64,000 nt of DNA from Polaribacter sp. Z022 (lineage in GTDB: Bacteria > Bacteroidota > Bacteroidia > Flavobacteriales > Flavobacteriaceae). The notes under the pieces were generated by a model. That model made no database searches. It had not been told where the DNA came from and worked only from the letters and a program-made list of their open reading frames with translations. A program made the translations under genes and the position numbers. The stretch is taken from the NCBI RefSeq assembly GCF_023555495.1, contig NZ_JALCZO010000001.1, positions 62,001 to 126,000 on the forward strand. The letters are read 5' to 3'. Within the stretch, counting starts at the first letter, position 1. Every line of letters starts with the position of its first letter. Shown one piece after another: positions 8,847 to 17,180 of the stretch.

Positions 8847-10580
8847 TTATTCTAATCTTATATCTGAAACACTTGCTCCTGAAGGAATCATTGGAAATAC
8901 GTTATCTTCTTTTTCTACACAAACCTCTAAGAAATAAGCCTCTTTACTTTCCATCATTTCTTTAACAGCCTCTGCTAATTCTTCTCTTTTTGTTACTTTT
9001 TTTGCTTTAATATAGTAACCTTCTGCAATAGCAACAAAATTAGGATTTGTCATTTCTGTAGAAGCATACCTTTTATCAAAAAACAATTGTTGCCACTGAC
9101 GAACCATCCCTAAGAAATCATTATTTAAAACCACCACTTTTACAGCTGCTCTTTGCTGAAAAATAGTACCTAGTTCTTGAATTGTCATTTGGTAACCTCC
9201 ATCACCAGATATAGAAACTACTTCTCTTTCTGGGGCAGCCATTTTTGCTCCAATAGCCGCTGGTAAACCAAAGCCCATTGTTCCTAATCCTCCAGAAGTA
9301 ATATTACTCTTAGATTTATTAAACTCTGCATATCTACAAGCAATCATTTGATGTTGTCCTACATCTGATACAATTGCAGCTTCTCCTTTACTTTGAATGT
9401 TAATTTCTTTTAAAACCTCTGCCATTGTTATACCCTCTTTAGTAGGATATAAATCATTTTTTATAACTTTTTCGTACTCAATATTATATAAGTCAGTAAA
9501 TTTCTGACGCCATTCTGTATGAGTATTTTTGTTTATCATTGGTAATAAAGCCTCTAAACTAGCTTTTGCATCACCTAAAACAGCTACATCTGTTTTTACA
9601 TTTTTATCAACTTCTGCAGGATCAATCTCAAAGTGAATAACTTTAGCTTGTTTTGCATATGTATCTAAACTACCAGTTACACGATCATCAAAACGCATCC
9701 CTATTGCAATTAAGGTATCACATTCATTTGTTAAAATGTTTGGAGCATAATTACCATGCATACCAACCATACCAACATTTAATGGATGAGAAGTAGGAAT
9801 TGCTGAAGCACCTAAAATTGTCCAAGCAGCAGGAATTCCTGCTTTTTCAATAACTGCTTTTAACTGCTCTTCTGCCTCACTTAAAATTACACCCTGACCC
9901 CAAACTACTAAAGGTTTTTTTGCTTCATTAATTAATTTAGCAGCAGCTTCAACAGAAGCAATTTCTGTTTTTGGAACCGGATTATAACTTCTAACTCCTG
10001 TACATTTTTCATAAGAAAAATCGAACTCTTCAAACTGAGCATCTTTTGTAATATCTACCAAAACAGGACCTGGCCTACCACTTTTTGCTATATAAAAAGC
10101 TTTTGCAATAGCTTCAGGTATCTGAGAAGCTTTTGTTACTTGACAGTTCCATTTAGTAACTGGTGTAGAGATACCTACAATATCTGTTTCTTGAAATGCA
10201 TCTGAACCTAATAAATGAGAAGGAACCTGACCTGTTATACACACCATTGGTGTAGAATCTATTTGAGCATCTGCAATACCTGTAATTAAATTTGTTGCTC
10301 CAGGACCAGAAGTGGCTATTGCCACACCAACTTTTCCAGAAATTCTTGCATAACCTTGAGCAGAATGTGTTGCTCCTTGTTCATGACGTGTTAATACATG
10401 GTGTATTTTACCTTGATATTTATATAACTCATCATAAACTGGCATAATTGCTCCTCCAGGATATCCATAAATGATATCTGCTCCTTCTTCAATTAAACAT
10501 TTTACAATTGCCTCACTACCAGAAATACGTTCTGTAGTTTTTGTAGTTGAGTTACTATTTTTTATGGTTTGTGCTTCCAT
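8847..10580 (-). CDS. ilvB: Acetolactate synthase large (catalytic) subunit
   Basis: 577 aa. A thiamine-diphosphate enzyme that forms acetolactate or acetohydroxybutyrate. The catalytic Glu lies in TRHEQGATHSAQGYAR (near residue 65). The thiamine-diphosphate motif runs from GDGGYQM to VVLNND in the C-terminal third. The three domains of the family are all present at normal length. It starts 12 bp downstream of ilvD and leads into ilvH, in the order ilvD-ilvB-ilvH-ilvC. Confidence 0.97.
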   Translation of the reverse strand: MEAQTIKNSNSTTKTTERISGSEAIVKCLIEEGADIIYGYPGGAIMPVYDELYKYQGKIHHVLTRHEQGATHSAQGYARISGKVGVAIATSGPGATNLITGIADAQIDSTPMVCITGQVPSHLLGSDAFQETDIVGISTPVTKWNCQVTKASQIPEAIAKAFYIAKSGRPGPVLVDITKDAQFEEFDFSYEKCTGVRSYNPVPKTEIASVEAAAKLINEAKKPLVVWGQGVILSEAEEQLKAVIEKAGIPAAWTILGASAIPTSHPLNVGMVGMHGNYAPNILTNECDTLIAIGMRFDDRVTGSLDTYAKQAKVIHFEIDPAEVDKNVKTDVAVLGDAKASLEALLPMINKNTHTEWRQKFTDLYNIEYEKVIKNDLYPTKEGITMAEVLKEINIQSKGEAAIVSDVGQHQMIACRYAEFNKSKSNITSGGLGTMGFGLPAAIGAKMAAPEREVVSISGDGGYQMTIQELGTIFQQRAAVKVVVLNNDFLGMVRQWQQLFFDKRYASTEMTNPNFVAIAEGYYIKAKKVTKREELAEAVKEMMESKEAYFLEVCVEKEDNVFPMIPSGASVSDIRLE

Positions 10581-10592
10581 ATTTATATTTTA

Positions 10593-12269
10593 TTAAGCAT
10601 CAGTTACACATCCTTTAGATGCTGATGCTACTGATTTTGCGTATTTATATAAAATTCCTTTATTATGTTTTAAAGCTGGTGCAGTCCAATTAGCTTTTCT
10701 TGCAGCTAATTCTTCTTCAGAAATTAAAACATTTATAGAATTGTCTTCTGCACTAATTCTAATTTTATCTCCAGTTTCAAGAATACCAATGGTTCCTCCT
10801 GATTGTGCTTCTGGAGTAATATGTCCGACCACAAAACCATGTGTACCTCCAGAGAAACGACCATCTGTAATTAAAGCTACAGATTTTCCTAAACCTGCTC
10901 CCATAATTAGTGAAGTTGGTTTTAACATTTCTGGCATACCTGGTCCTCCTTTAGGCCCAACATACCTAATGACGACTACATCTCCTTTTTCTACTTCTCC
11001 ATTAGAAATACCTGTATTTGCTGCTTGTTCACCATCATAAACAACTGCTTTTCCTTCAAACAATAAACCTTCATTTCCAGATATTTTTGCTACAGCACCT
11101 TCTTCTGCAAGGTTACCATATAAAATTTGCAAGTTACCCGAAGATTTTAATGCTTTATCTGCAGGAAAGATTACATCTTGTTCTTCAAATTCCATAGCTT
11201 CAACATCTGCTAAATTTTCAGCCAATGTTTTACCTGTAACAGTCATACAATCTCCATGTAAATATCCATTTTCTAATAAATATTTCATAATTGCTGGTGT
11301 ACCACCAACTCCATGAACATCTTCCATTAAGTATTTACCAGATGGTTTTAAATCTGCAATTAAAGGTGTTCTATCTGAAACTCTTTGAAAATCTTCTAAA
11401 GTAAACTCAATATCTGCAGCATGTGCAATTGCTAAAAAGTGCAACACAGCATTTGTAGAACCACCCAATGCATTAACTAGTGCAATAGCGTTTTCTAAAG
11501 ATTTTTTAGAAATAATATCTAAAGGTTTTAAATCCAATTCTAATAAATTTTTAATTGCCAAAGCAGTTCTTTCTGCTTCAGACAATTTATTTGGATTTTC
11601 TGCTGGAATAGATGAATTATAAGGCAATGCAAAACCCATACACTCAATAGCAGATGCCATTGTGTTTGCAGTATACATTCCTCCACAAGCTCCTGCTCCT
11701 GGAATTGCTCTTTTTATTATTTCTCTATATTCGTCTTCTTCTATTTCTCCTGCTACTTTTTGCCCTAAAGCTTCAAAAGCAGAAACAATATTTAATTTTC
11801 TTCCTTTGTAATTTCCAGAAGCAATTGTTCCTCCATACATCATTATAGAAGGACGATTTAAACGTAACATTGCAATTACAGCTCCTGGCATGTTTTTATC
11901 ACAACCTACTACAGAAACTAATGCATCATAACTTTGAGCGTTCATTACAGTTTCTATAGAATCTGCAATTATATCTCTAGATGCTAAAGAATAATTCATA
12001 CCAGAAGTTCCCATAGAAATACCATCTGAAACTCCAATTGTATTAAAACCTAAACCGACTAAACCTGCAATTTTGCTTTCTACCTTGACCTCTGCAGCCA
12101 AATTATTTAAATGCATATTACATGGGTTACCATCATAACCAGTACTCGCAATTCCTACTTGCGCTTTCTGCATGTCTTCATCAGTTAAACCTACTGCATA
12201 CAACATTGCTTGTGATGCTGGTTGAGATTCATCTTGTGTTAATCTGCTACTGTGTTTGTTAAGTTTCAT
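10593..12269 (-). CDS. ilvD: Dihydroxy-acid dehydratase
   Basis: 558 aa. An iron-sulfur enzyme that dehydrates dihydroxy acids to the 2-oxo acids of valine and isoleucine. Cluster cysteines are visible in CNMHL (about 51), [11 protein letters not shown] (about 123) and [12 protein letters not shown] (about 195). First structural gene of ilvDBHC. About 300 nt of leader upstream holds a leader peptide (12503-12565) and an intrinsic terminator (12439-12467), so expression is probably controlled by attenuation in response to Ile/Val supply. Confidence 0.97.
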   Translation of the reverse strand: MKLNKHSSRLTQDESQPASQAMLYAVGLTDEDMQKAQVGIASTGYDGNPCNMHLNNLAAEVKVESKIAGLVGLGFNTIGVSDGISMGTSGMNYSLASRDIIADSIETVMNAQSYDALVSVVGCDKNMPGAVIAMLRLNRPSIMMYGGTIASGNYKGRKLNIVSAFEALGQKVAGEIEEDEYREIIKRAIPGAGACGGMYTANTMASAIECMGFALPYNSSIPAENPNKLSEAERTALAIKNLLELDLKPLDIISKKSLENAIALVNALGGSTNAVLHFLAIAHAADIEFTLEDFQRVSDRTPLIADLKPSGKYLMEDVHGVGGTPAIMKYLLENGYLHGDCMTVTGKTLAENLADVEAMEFEEQDVIFPADKALKSSGNLQILYGNLAEEGAVAKISGNEGLLFEGKAVVYDGEQAANTGISNGEVEKGDVVVIRYVGPKGGPGMPEMLKPTSLIMGAGLGKSVALITDGRFSGGTHGFVVGHITPEAQSGGTIGILETGDKIRISAEDNSINVLISEEELAARKANWTAPALKHNKGILYKYAKSVASASKGCVTDA

Positions 12270-12438
12270 TTAATGTTCTGTTCAATTTGTTGACTAAATT
12301 ACTATGTTTCTCTATTTTTATTAAATAATACTCAATACTATTCTTTAAATTCAGGTGTTAAAAAAACAACATAAACATCTTATTATCAATTATTTAATTG
12401 TTTTTATTTATGACATTCAAGTATTAAAATAAATCCAT

Positions 12439-12467
12439 AAAAAAACCTTCCATTTTACAAGAAGGTT
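12439..12467 (-). terminator. Attenuator terminator of the ilvDBHC leader
   Basis: On the minus strand: AACCTTC, 10-nt loop, GAAGGTT running into a T tract (seven Ts counting the end of the stem). It lies 36 nt after the stop codon of the leader peptide and about 170 nt before ilvD. The 5' arm region ACCTTCTT (12466-12459) can instead pair with AAGGAAGT (12501-12494; seven of eight positions, counting one G-T pair). This segment lies just after the leader stop codon, giving a plausible antiterminator. Confidence 0.75.
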
Positions 12468-12502
12468 CTATTTAAAATTATATTATAAATATCACTTCCT
12501 TA

Positions 12503-12565
12503 TCAAGACGTAATTATTACGTTGACTATGATAATAGAAATTATATTTACAAATTGTTTTTTCAT
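12503..12565 (-). CDS. ilv operon leader peptide (20 aa, Ile/Val-rich)
   Basis: A short frame, MKKQFVNIISIIIVNVIITS then TGA. Seven of 20 residues are Ile and three are Val. It lies about 60 nt downstream of a predicted promoter and directly upstream of a small hairpin (ACGTAAT / ATTACGT, overlapping its last codons) and the terminator at 12439-12467. This is the arrangement of ribosome-mediated attenuation known for enterobacterial ilvL. The analogy is from established knowledge of ilvGMEDA; the call here is inference from composition and position. I know of no named Bacteroidetes homologue. Confidence 0.8.
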   Translation of the reverse strand: MKKQFVNIISIIIVNVIITS

Positions 12566-12628
12566 TGTTCAAATATTGTGAATTTTTATTTAGAAAAGCA
12601 ACTATTTTTATTTTTTTATGAAAATCTA

Positions 12629-12765
12629 CAAACAAAGTTAGCTCAGATTAACCCCTCTTTTATATTTCTTTTGAGTCATAGAATTCCCTAGGTTTGAAAT
12701 GTTTTTTTGAGTTTTTTAAAGCAATAAAAGCGAGTAATGAAAGCTGGAAATAGCTTCTAAAAAAA
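12629..12765 (-). repeat. Dispersed intergenic stem-loop element, copy A
   Basis: A non-coding element directly downstream of the leuB stop codon. Positions 12727-12769 resemble 29038-29080: AAAGCGAGTAATGAAAGCTGG against AAAGCGAGTAGTGAGAGCAGG, then a shared AGCTTCTAAAAAA tract ending in the stop codon of a minus-strand gene. The left ends are also similar (CAAACAAAGTTAGCTC against CAAACAAGTTTAGCCC). This copy is diverged inside. Together with the ilv leader it fills the 496-bp gap between leuB and ilvD. Confidence 0.6.
12633..12640 (-). promoter_or_regulatory. -7 box of the ilv leader promoter
   Basis: TAACTTTG on the minus strand fits TAnnTTTG. No clear TTG lies 19-21 bp upstream. The predicted start near 12627 gives a 62-nt untranslated stretch before the leader peptide. 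Confidence 0.55.
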
Positions 12766-13887
12766 TTAAATAATAGTACTTTGTCCCATATAAATATTCT
12801 TGAAATTCATACTACTATCTTCTTGATTTTGAATATAATCTGCAATAAAATCTCCTACTTTAGAAGTAGATGCAGAGTACTGCCCAACTCCTTTTAAATC
12901 TTTTGTTGTTAACCCTAGATCTAAAGATTTTTCTACTGCTCTATGTATTGCATCTGCTTCATCTAACAAACCTAAATGCTCTAACATCATTGCTGCAGAT
13001 AAAATTGAAGCCAAAGGATTTGCTATGTCTTTACCTTTTGCTTGATGATAAGAACCATGAATTGGCTCAAACATTGCATTTTTTTCTCCTATTGAGCTAG
13101 AAGCTAACACTCCTATTGAACCTCCAATAGCACAAGCTACATCTGACATTACATCTCCTAAAAGGTTTTCTGTTAAGATAACATCAAACTGTTTTGGATT
13201 TAAAACAATTTGCATTGCTGCATTATCTATTAACAAAACTTCTAATTCTACATCTTTATATTGCTTTGCAATTTCAACAACGGTTTTTCTCCATAAACGA
13301 GAAGTTTCTAAAACGTTTGCTTTATCTACAAGGGTAACTTTTTTCTTTCGTATTTGAGCAGCCTCAAAAGCAAGATGTGTAACTCTGGTTATTTCATCTA
13401 CAGAATAAGCACAAGCATCATAGGCTTGTTTACCATCTTTACTTATTTCTTTTCTTCCAAAATAAATACCGCCAGTTAACTCTCTAAAAATTGCGATATC
13501 TGTACCAGAAATAATTTCTTTTTTAAGTGGAGAATTTTTTAATAGTTTAGGATATGCTTTAATTGGCCTAACATTACAAAATAAATCTAACTCTTTTCTT
13601 AGATTTAAAAGACCTTGTTCTGGTCTTATTCTTAATGTTGGGTCATTGTCATATTTTGCATCTCCAATTGCGCCAAATAAAATTGCATCTGCATTTCTAC
13701 ATATTTCAATAGTTTCTTTTGGTAAAGGATCTCCAGTTGCATCAATTGCACAAGCTCCCATTTGAGCTTCTTTATACAAAAAAATATGATCATATACTTC
13801 AGCTACAGCTTCTAAAGCTTTTTTAGCTTGAGTAGTTACTTCTGGCCCAATACCATCTCCAGGAATTACTGCAATTGTATATTTCAT
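12766..13887 (-). CDS. leuB: 3-isopropylmalate dehydrogenase
   Basis: 373 aa. NAD-dependent oxidative decarboxylation of 3-isopropylmalate in leucine synthesis. Characteristic segments: VIPGDGIGPEVT at the N-terminus, REL-TGGIYFG substrate loop near residue 140, and the C-terminal NAD-binding stretch EPIHGSYHQAKGKDIANPLA. The C-terminus (STSKVGDFIADYIQ and a short tail) extends slightly past the usual end. It has its own candidate promoter at 13974-13981, just after leuA, and an inverted repeat in its leader. Confidence 0.96.
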   Translation of the reverse strand: MKYTIAVIPGDGIGPEVTTQAKKALEAVAEVYDHIFLYKEAQMGACAIDATGDPLPKETIEICRNADAILFGAIGDAKYDNDPTLRIRPEQGLLNLRKELDLFCNVRPIKAYPKLLKNSPLKKEIISGTDIAIFRELTGGIYFGRKEISKDGKQAYDACAYSVDEITRVTHLAFEAAQIRKKKVTLVDKANVLETSRLWRKTVVEIAKQYKDVELEVLLIDNAAMQIVLNPKQFDVILTENLLGDVMSDVACAIGGSIGVLASSSIGEKNAMFEPIHGSYHQAKGKDIANPLASILSAAMMLEHLGLLDEADAIHRAVEKSLDLGLTTKDLKGVGQYSASTSKVGDFIADYIQNQEDSSMNFKNIYMGQSTII

Positions 13888-13920
13888 TTGTATTATATCT
13901 TAAATTTATTCTGTAATCTA

Positions 13921-13966
13921 AGGTAGTTGATTCAATTAATAGTTGACTTAAAATTCACAACTACCT
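13921..13966 (-). promoter_or_regulatory. Stem-loop in the leuB leader
   Basis: Perfect 9-bp arms AGGTAGTTG (13921-13929) and CAACTACCT (13958-13966). A further AGTTG (13941-13945) lies between them and could compete for the same partner, so two alternative folds exist. The element would begin at the 5' end of a transcript started from TAACTTTG at 13981-13974. No T tract follows, so it is not a terminator. Confidence 0.5.
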
Positions 13967-13973
13967 AAGAAGA

Positions 13974-13981
13974 CAAAGTTA
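13974..13981 (-). promoter_or_regulatory. -7 box candidate for leuB
   Basis: TAACTTTG on the minus strand, 14 bp past the leuA stop codon. It gives a leader of about 80 nt. No TTG is found at the usual distance. Confidence 0.45.
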
Positions 13982-13994
13982 ACTTTAAATATTT

Positions 13995-15170
13995 TTATGC
14001 TGTAGCAATTTTTGATGTTTTACTGACTTCTTTCATAATATTATGAATATCCTCGTCTTTAACTTCTTTTTGCTTATCTGCTGTTTCTAAAAAAGCAGTA
14101 TAAGCAACATCTAATTGTACTTTTGTAAGCTCATAACCTATCTTTTTTGCTCTATAAGCTAAGGCTGCTCTACCACTTCTTGCAGTTAAAACAATTGCAC
14201 TTTCTGTAACACCAACATCTTCAGGATCCATAATTTCATATGTTTCTCTGTTTTTAATAACTCCATCTTGATGAATACCAGAACTGTGTGCAAATGCATT
14301 TGCACCTACAATTGCTTTATTTGGTTGTACTGGCATTCCCATGCTTTCACGAACCATTATACTTGTATCATACAATAGTTTTGTATTGATGCTTGTTTCT
14401 AAATTTAAATACGGATGTTGTTTTAAAACCATAACAACCTCTTCTAAAGCTGTATTTCCTGCTCTTTCTCCAATACCATTAATTGTACACTCTATTTGAC
14501 GTGCTCCATTAATAACTCCTGAAATTGAGTTTGCAGTTGCCATTCCTAAATCGTTATGACAGTGACAAGAAAGAATTACATTATCTATCCCTTTTACGTT
14601 TTCACGTAAATATTTCATTTTTGCTCCATATTCTTCTGGCAAACAGTAACCTGTTGTATCAGGAATATTTAACACTGTAGCACCAGCTTTAATAACTTCT
14701 TCACAAACTCTTGCTAAGTATTCATTATCTGTTCTTCCTGCATCTTCTGCATAAAACTCTACATCTTCTACAAAAGACTTTGCATAAGAAACTGCTTTAA
14801 CTGCTCTTTCTATAACTGCTTCTCTAGAAGAATTGAATTTAAATTGAATATGAGAATCACTAGTACCAATACCTGTATGAATTCTAGGATGCTTTGCGTA
14901 TTTTAAAGCTTCTGCAGCTACTTTTATATCGTTTTCTACAGCTCTAGTTAAACCACAAACTGTAGCATTTTTAACAATTTTTGAGATTTGAGTTACCGAA
15001 TTAAAATCTCCAGGGCTAGATACAGGAAAACCTGCTTCTATTACATTTACACCCAATAAGTCTAATCTTTCTGCAATTACTAATTTTTGTTTAGTATCTA
15101 ACTTACATCCAGGAACCTGTTCTCCATCTCTCAATGTTGTGTCAAAAATTTGTACCTTGTTATCTTGCAT
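13995..15170 (-). CDS. leuA: 2-isopropylmalate synthase, short form without regulatory domain
   Basis: 391 aa. Condenses acetyl-CoA with 2-oxoisovalerate, the entry step of leucine synthesis. The HMGL-like TIM barrel carries [13 protein letters not shown] near the N-terminus and the metal-binding SCHCHNDLG near residue 200; the linker with HSSGIHQDG follows. The protein ends at about residue 391, whereas the E. coli enzyme has 523 aa. The C-terminal LeuA dimer domain that binds leucine is therefore missing. Homocitrate synthase is a related possibility, but leuB next door favours LeuA. leuC and leuD are not in this window. Confidence 0.9.
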   Translation of the reverse strand: MQDNKVQIFDTTLRDGEQVPGCKLDTKQKLVIAERLDLLGVNVIEAGFPVSSPGDFNSVTQISKIVKNATVCGLTRAVENDIKVAAEALKYAKHPRIHTGIGTSDSHIQFKFNSSREAVIERAVKAVSYAKSFVEDVEFYAEDAGRTDNEYLARVCEEVIKAGATVLNIPDTTGYCLPEEYGAKMKYLRENVKGIDNVILSCHCHNDLGMATANSISGVINGARQIECTINGIGERAGNTALEEVVMVLKQHPYLNLETSINTKLLYDTSIMVRESMGMPVQPNKAIVGANAFAHSSGIHQDGVIKNRETYEIMDPEDVGVTESAIVLTARSGRAALAYRAKKIGYELTKVQLDVAYTAFLETADKQKEVKDEDIHNIMKEVSKTSKIATA

Positions 15171-15201
15171 AATTTCTGTAAAGATTATCTTAATTAATAA
15201 T

Positions 15202-15209
15202 CAAATGTA
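15202..15209 (-). promoter_or_regulatory. -7 box of leuA
   Basis: TACATTTG on the minus strand, about 32 bp before the leuA start codon. The short leader leaves no room for a leader peptide, unlike ilvD and thrA. Confidence 0.5.
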
Positions 15210-15302
15210 TATATAGAGATTAAAATAAATAGTTATTTTTACCAATTCATACGATTTCTAATATCATTTAAGAAAACTTAAATATTTGAATATCAATTTT
15301 TT

Positions 15303-16862
15303 ATGAGTAAAAGCATTACATCAGCCAATCATCAAAATGATGCTCTTTTTGTTTTAATTAAGTCTTTAACTAAATCAGAAAAGAGACAATTTAACTTATA
15401 TGTAGGTAGATTAGGAGGGAATATTGATGCCAAATTCTTCTCTCTTTTTAAGTTTTTAGAACGATTAAAAAGTTATGATGAGAAGATTATTATAGGAAGT
15501 GGTATTGTTTCTAAACAACAACTTTCTAATTTAAAAGCACACCTTTACAAACAAATATTAATAAGTCTTCGTTTAAACCCTGCACATAAAAATGTTCGTA
15601 TTCAAATTAGAGAACAATTAGATTTTGCAACTGTTTTATATCAAAAAGGACTTTACAAACAAAGTTTAAAATTGTTGGAAAAAGCCAAAAATATGGCTTT
15701 AGATAATGAAGAAAAAAACATTGCTTATGAAATTGTAGAACTTGAAAAAGTAATTGAAACTCAATATATAACTAGAAGTTTAAGCAACAGAGCTGACCAA
15801 CTTTCTATTCAAGCTAAAGAATTAAGTCAGCAAAACGTAATTGCAAGTAAACTTTCTAATTTGTCTTTACAATTATATAGTCATTTAATTCAAAATGGGT
15901 ATGTAAAAAATAGTGATGAACTAAAGTTTGTAGATAAATACTTTAATGATAGGATGCCTAAATACGACTATCAAACTTTAGGCTTTAGAGAAAAATTATG
16001 GTTATTTAAAGCTCATTTATGGCATAGTTTTTTAGTACAAGATTTTTTATCGAGTTATAAATATGCTTTAAAATGTGTAAACTTATTTGACAATCAAAAG
16101 TTAATAAATTTACATCCTGTATTTTATTTAAAATCTAAAAACTACTTATTAGAAGCCTCTTTTTTGGTGAAAAAAGTTTCTACATTTAAAAAAGAACTAA
16201 CTCATTTTGAAACTGAAATTGATGAAAAATCAATTCCAATGAATACAAATACAGAGTTATTAATCTTCTTATATTTTTATTCTAACAAATTGCATTTACA
16301 CTTTTTAGAAGGTTCTTTTGAAAAAGGAGAATATTTAGTAGAAATTATAAACAGTAAAATAGAAAAATACAAAAACAGGTTAGACAATCATTACGTAGTT
16401 TTATTATATTATAAAATTGCTTGCTTGTATTTTGGAATGGGTAAAAACAAGCTATGTATTGCCTATTTACAAAAAATAATACGCTCTAAAAACATAAGTA
16501 CTGCAGAAGATTTACAATGTTTTGCTCGTATTTTAAATTTAATTGCTCATTATGAATGTGGATTAGATTACGACCTTGAAAGACAATTTTTAGACACTTA
16601 TAAATTTTTACTTAAAATGGAAAATTTACAAGAAGTTCAAAAAGTGTTTTTAGAATCTATTAGAGATTTAAGCGATGTTTTTCCACATGAAATTAAAAAC
16701 GAATTCAAAAAAATTCACACTAAATTAAAGGTTTTCGAAAATCATCCTTATGAAAAAAGAGCCTTTTTATATTTAGATATTTTATCTTGGTTAGAAAGCA
16801 AAATTCAAAACAAACCTATTGCTTTAATAATTAAAGAAAAAACAAATCAACTTGCAAAATAA
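15303..16862 (+). CDS. Unknown 519-aa helical protein
   Basis: I do not recognise a named family. No signal peptide or membrane segment is visible. The sequence is strongly helical, with repeated amphipathic segments such as FATVLYQKGLYKQSLKLLEK and VVLLYYKIACLYFGMGKNKL that look like divergent TPR repeats across about residues 100-480. The N-terminal segment is rich in Lys and Leu (FVLIKSLTKSEKRQFNLYVG). It stands alone between divergent leuA and the thr leader, with about 130 bp upstream and no terminator seen downstream. A cytoplasmic scaffold role would fit TPR-like structure, but this is a guess. Confidence 0.75.
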   Translation: MSKSITSANHQNDALFVLIKSLTKSEKRQFNLYVGRLGGNIDAKFFSLFKFLERLKSYDEKIIIGSGIVSKQQLSNLKAHLYKQILISLRLNPAHKNVRIQIREQLDFATVLYQKGLYKQSLKLLEKAKNMALDNEEKNIAYEIVELEKVIETQYITRSLSNRADQLSIQAKELSQQNVIASKLSNLSLQLYSHLIQNGYVKNSDELKFVDKYFNDRMPKYDYQTLGFREKLWLFKAHLWHSFLVQDFLSSYKYALKCVNLFDNQKLINLHPVFYLKSKNYLLEASFLVKKVSTFKKELTHFETEIDEKSIPMNTNTELLIFLYFYSNKLHLHFLEGSFEKGEYLVEIINSKIEKYKNRLDNHYVVLLYYKIACLYFGMGKNKLCIAYLQKIIRSKNISTAEDLQCFARILNLIAHYECGLDYDLERQFLDTYKFLLKMENLQEVQKVFLESIRDLSDVFPHEIKNEFKKIHTKLKVFENHPYEKRAFLYLDILSWLESKIQNKPIALIIKEKTNQLAK

Positions 16863-16966
16863 TAGCAAAACAATATTTGAAGCGAGTAAATTTTAACAAT
16901 ACTGCATAAATCAGTTAAAATCACGAAATAATCTCTATAGAAAGGCTTAAAATTAAATAATACTAT

Positions 16967-16974
16967 TATTTTTG
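16967..16974 (+). promoter_or_regulatory. -7 box of the thrABC leader promoter
   Basis: TATTTTTG fits TAnnTTTG. It is overlapped by the A/T palindrome AAATAATA-C-TATTATTT (16955-16971). The start would be near 16980, giving a leader of about 200 nt. Confidence 0.55.
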
Positions 16975-17038
16975 CCTTGTGAATTTATCTAATACACATA
17001 TTAAATCTACAAAAACTACAAACGTGGTTTGTATTTCT

Positions 17039-17080
17039 ATGCGCACAATTATTCGCACATCTACAACAATTACCCTTTAG
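17039..17080 (+). CDS. thr operon leader peptide (13 aa, Thr/Ile-rich)
   Basis: Frame MRTIIRTSTTITL then TAG: five Thr and three Ile in 13 residues. It resembles the core of the enterobacterial thr leader (RISTTITTTI). It lies about 60 nt after the predicted transcription start and 100 nt before thrA. A hairpin ACCC / GGGT overlaps its stop codon (17072-17084), and a second one, TTGTTTC / GAAACAA, lies at 17117-17140. Neither is followed by a T run, so the termination step of a classical attenuator is not visible. The same frame is open back to a GTG at 16979, but that is at the predicted start of the RNA. Confidence 0.7.
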   Translation: MRTIIRTSTTITL

Positions 17081-17180
17081 GGGTTCTACTATATTCATAT
17101 CACCATAGGTCATATATTGTTTCGTATAATACAGAAACAAACTCAATAAAATATTAAATTACACAAACTATTCATTAAAA

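Noticed and set aside
15171..15302. A Leu-rich leader peptide for leuA
   Set aside because: The predicted leader is only about 26 nt and no short frame rich in Leu codons lies upstream of leuA.
16955..16971. AAATAATA-C-TATTATTT palindrome as an operator for thrABC
   Set aside because: It is made almost only of A and T and such palindromes are expected by chance in this base composition; its overlap with the -7 box is noted but not claimed.
16979..17080. Longer version of the thr leader peptide, starting at GTG 16979
   Set aside because: The GTG coincides with the predicted transcription start; the ATG at 17039 has an upstream untranslated stretch and carries the Thr/Ile run.
17117..17140. 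TTGTTTC / GAAACAA hairpin as an intrinsic terminator of the thr leader
   Set aside because: The sequence after the stem (ACTCAATAAAAT) has no T tract, so it is recorded only as a hairpin.
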